This document shows positions 63,477 through 64,000 of a stretch of 64,000 bases of DNA, one piece after another (position 1 is the stretch's first letter; each line of letters starts with the position of its first letter). The notes under the pieces were generated by a model. It was not told the DNA's origin. It did no database searches and saw only the letters and a program-made list of their open reading frames with translations. The translations under genes and the position numbers were made by a program. This stretch comes from Odobenus rosmarus divergens (taxonomy: Eukaryota; Chordata; Mammalia; Carnivora; Odobenidae), in NCBI RefSeq assembly GCF_000321225.1, contig NW_004450402.1:2909798-2973797 (forward strand). The letters are read 5' to 3'.

Positions 63477-64000
63477 AGACTTTCCTTTTTATTAAAAAAA
63501 AAAGTAGTTTTATTGTTATGTAATTGATATATACCATTGTGTAAGTTCAAGATGTACAGTGTGTTGATTTGATACATTTATATATTGCAAATATGGTTAC
63601 CACTGTAGAGTTAGCTAACACTCTGCCACATCACATAATTATTTCTTTTTGGGATGAAAACCTTAAGACCTAGTCTCTTAGGAGGACCTAGTCTCTTTGA
63701 AGTTTATAACACAGTATTGTTGTCTATAACCACTATGCTGTGCATTAGATCTCCAGGATTTATTTATCTACTGGTTATAAGTTTGTAACCTTAAACAACA
63801 TCTCCCTAGTTCCCCCATCCCCCGCCCCAATACATACTATATCTTCTTTATCCATTCATCCACTGATGGTCAGAGCCTAGAAGCCCTCCCTGCTGCCTCA
63901 GACTTCCTTGATGTCCTACTTTCACTGCAGACCCCTCTGAGTATCTGAAGTGTTCTCAGCCTGGTCCAAGGCACAAGACATCCATTTCATAAGACTTTGC

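Larger units (their letters stand above)
62725..63860 (-). repeat. Old L1 3' region, split by two SINEs
   Basis: 'cccctattgttaacatctta', 'cagacttcctcagtttttac', then 'ggctgtgacagtttcttaga' and 'aagttcaagatgtacagtgt' follow reverse L1 3' UTR. A small local duplication (AGACCTAGTCTCTT / GGACCTAGTCTCTT) lies near 63667-63695. Confidence 0.6.

Noticed and set aside
54300..64000. A second protein-coding gene divergent from the AGL promoter
   Set aside because: No open reading frame here has a recognisable protein, and no row of phase-compatible exons was found. The region is explained mainly by repeats.

Overview
This is a mammalian nuclear window, from a carnivore. It carries dozens of tRNA-Lys-derived carnivore SINEs (CAN-SINE/SINEC type: a 'ggcgcctgggtggctcag' head, a CT-rich middle and an AATAAA-rich tail). 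The SINE heads look arctoid (seal, bear or mustelid) rather than dog- or cat-like, but I cannot name the species. The window has low G+C, short exons in long introns and one CpG island.

The only protein-coding gene I can support is AGL on the minus strand. AGL encodes the glycogen debranching enzyme (4-alpha-glucanotransferase plus amylo-alpha-1,6-glucosidase). The CpG-island promoter lies at about 53.8-54.3 kb and a probable non-coding first exon ends near 53.80 kb. The ATG is at 53198. I placed 26 consecutive coding exons between 53198 and 1081. They join in one uninterrupted frame for 3703 coding nucleotides (codon 1 to within codon 1235). All have AG acceptors. All donors are GT except the donor of coding exon 15, which is GC. 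The rest of the glucosidase domain, the stop codon and the 3' UTR lie beyond the left edge.

Layout from right to left: 54.3-64 kb is gene-free upstream DNA made of SINEs, L1 3' ends, MIRs and an old medium-reiterated repeat. 53.8-54.3 kb is the promoter. 39.35-53.1 kb is the first coding intron (about 13.8 kb), holding a nested L1M/Tigger2/SINE block. 29.9-37.4 kb is a large intron with an antisense L1M split by a Tigger1 derivative. 1-29.9 kb holds exons 5-26 in shorter introns with many SINEs.

The coding exons give the N-terminal hGDE_N domain, the amylase-like transferase domain with its three acidic residues (about Asp527, Glu556, Asp628), the central domain and the start of the GDE_C glucosidase domain. 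Features worth a second look are small: a GC-AG intron, tandemly duplicated perfect decoy splice donors, repeats beside a weak donor, a UG repeat upstream of an exon, an exon-like 35-bp copy in an intron, and a TCTCGCGAGA promoter element. I found no previously undescribed system.
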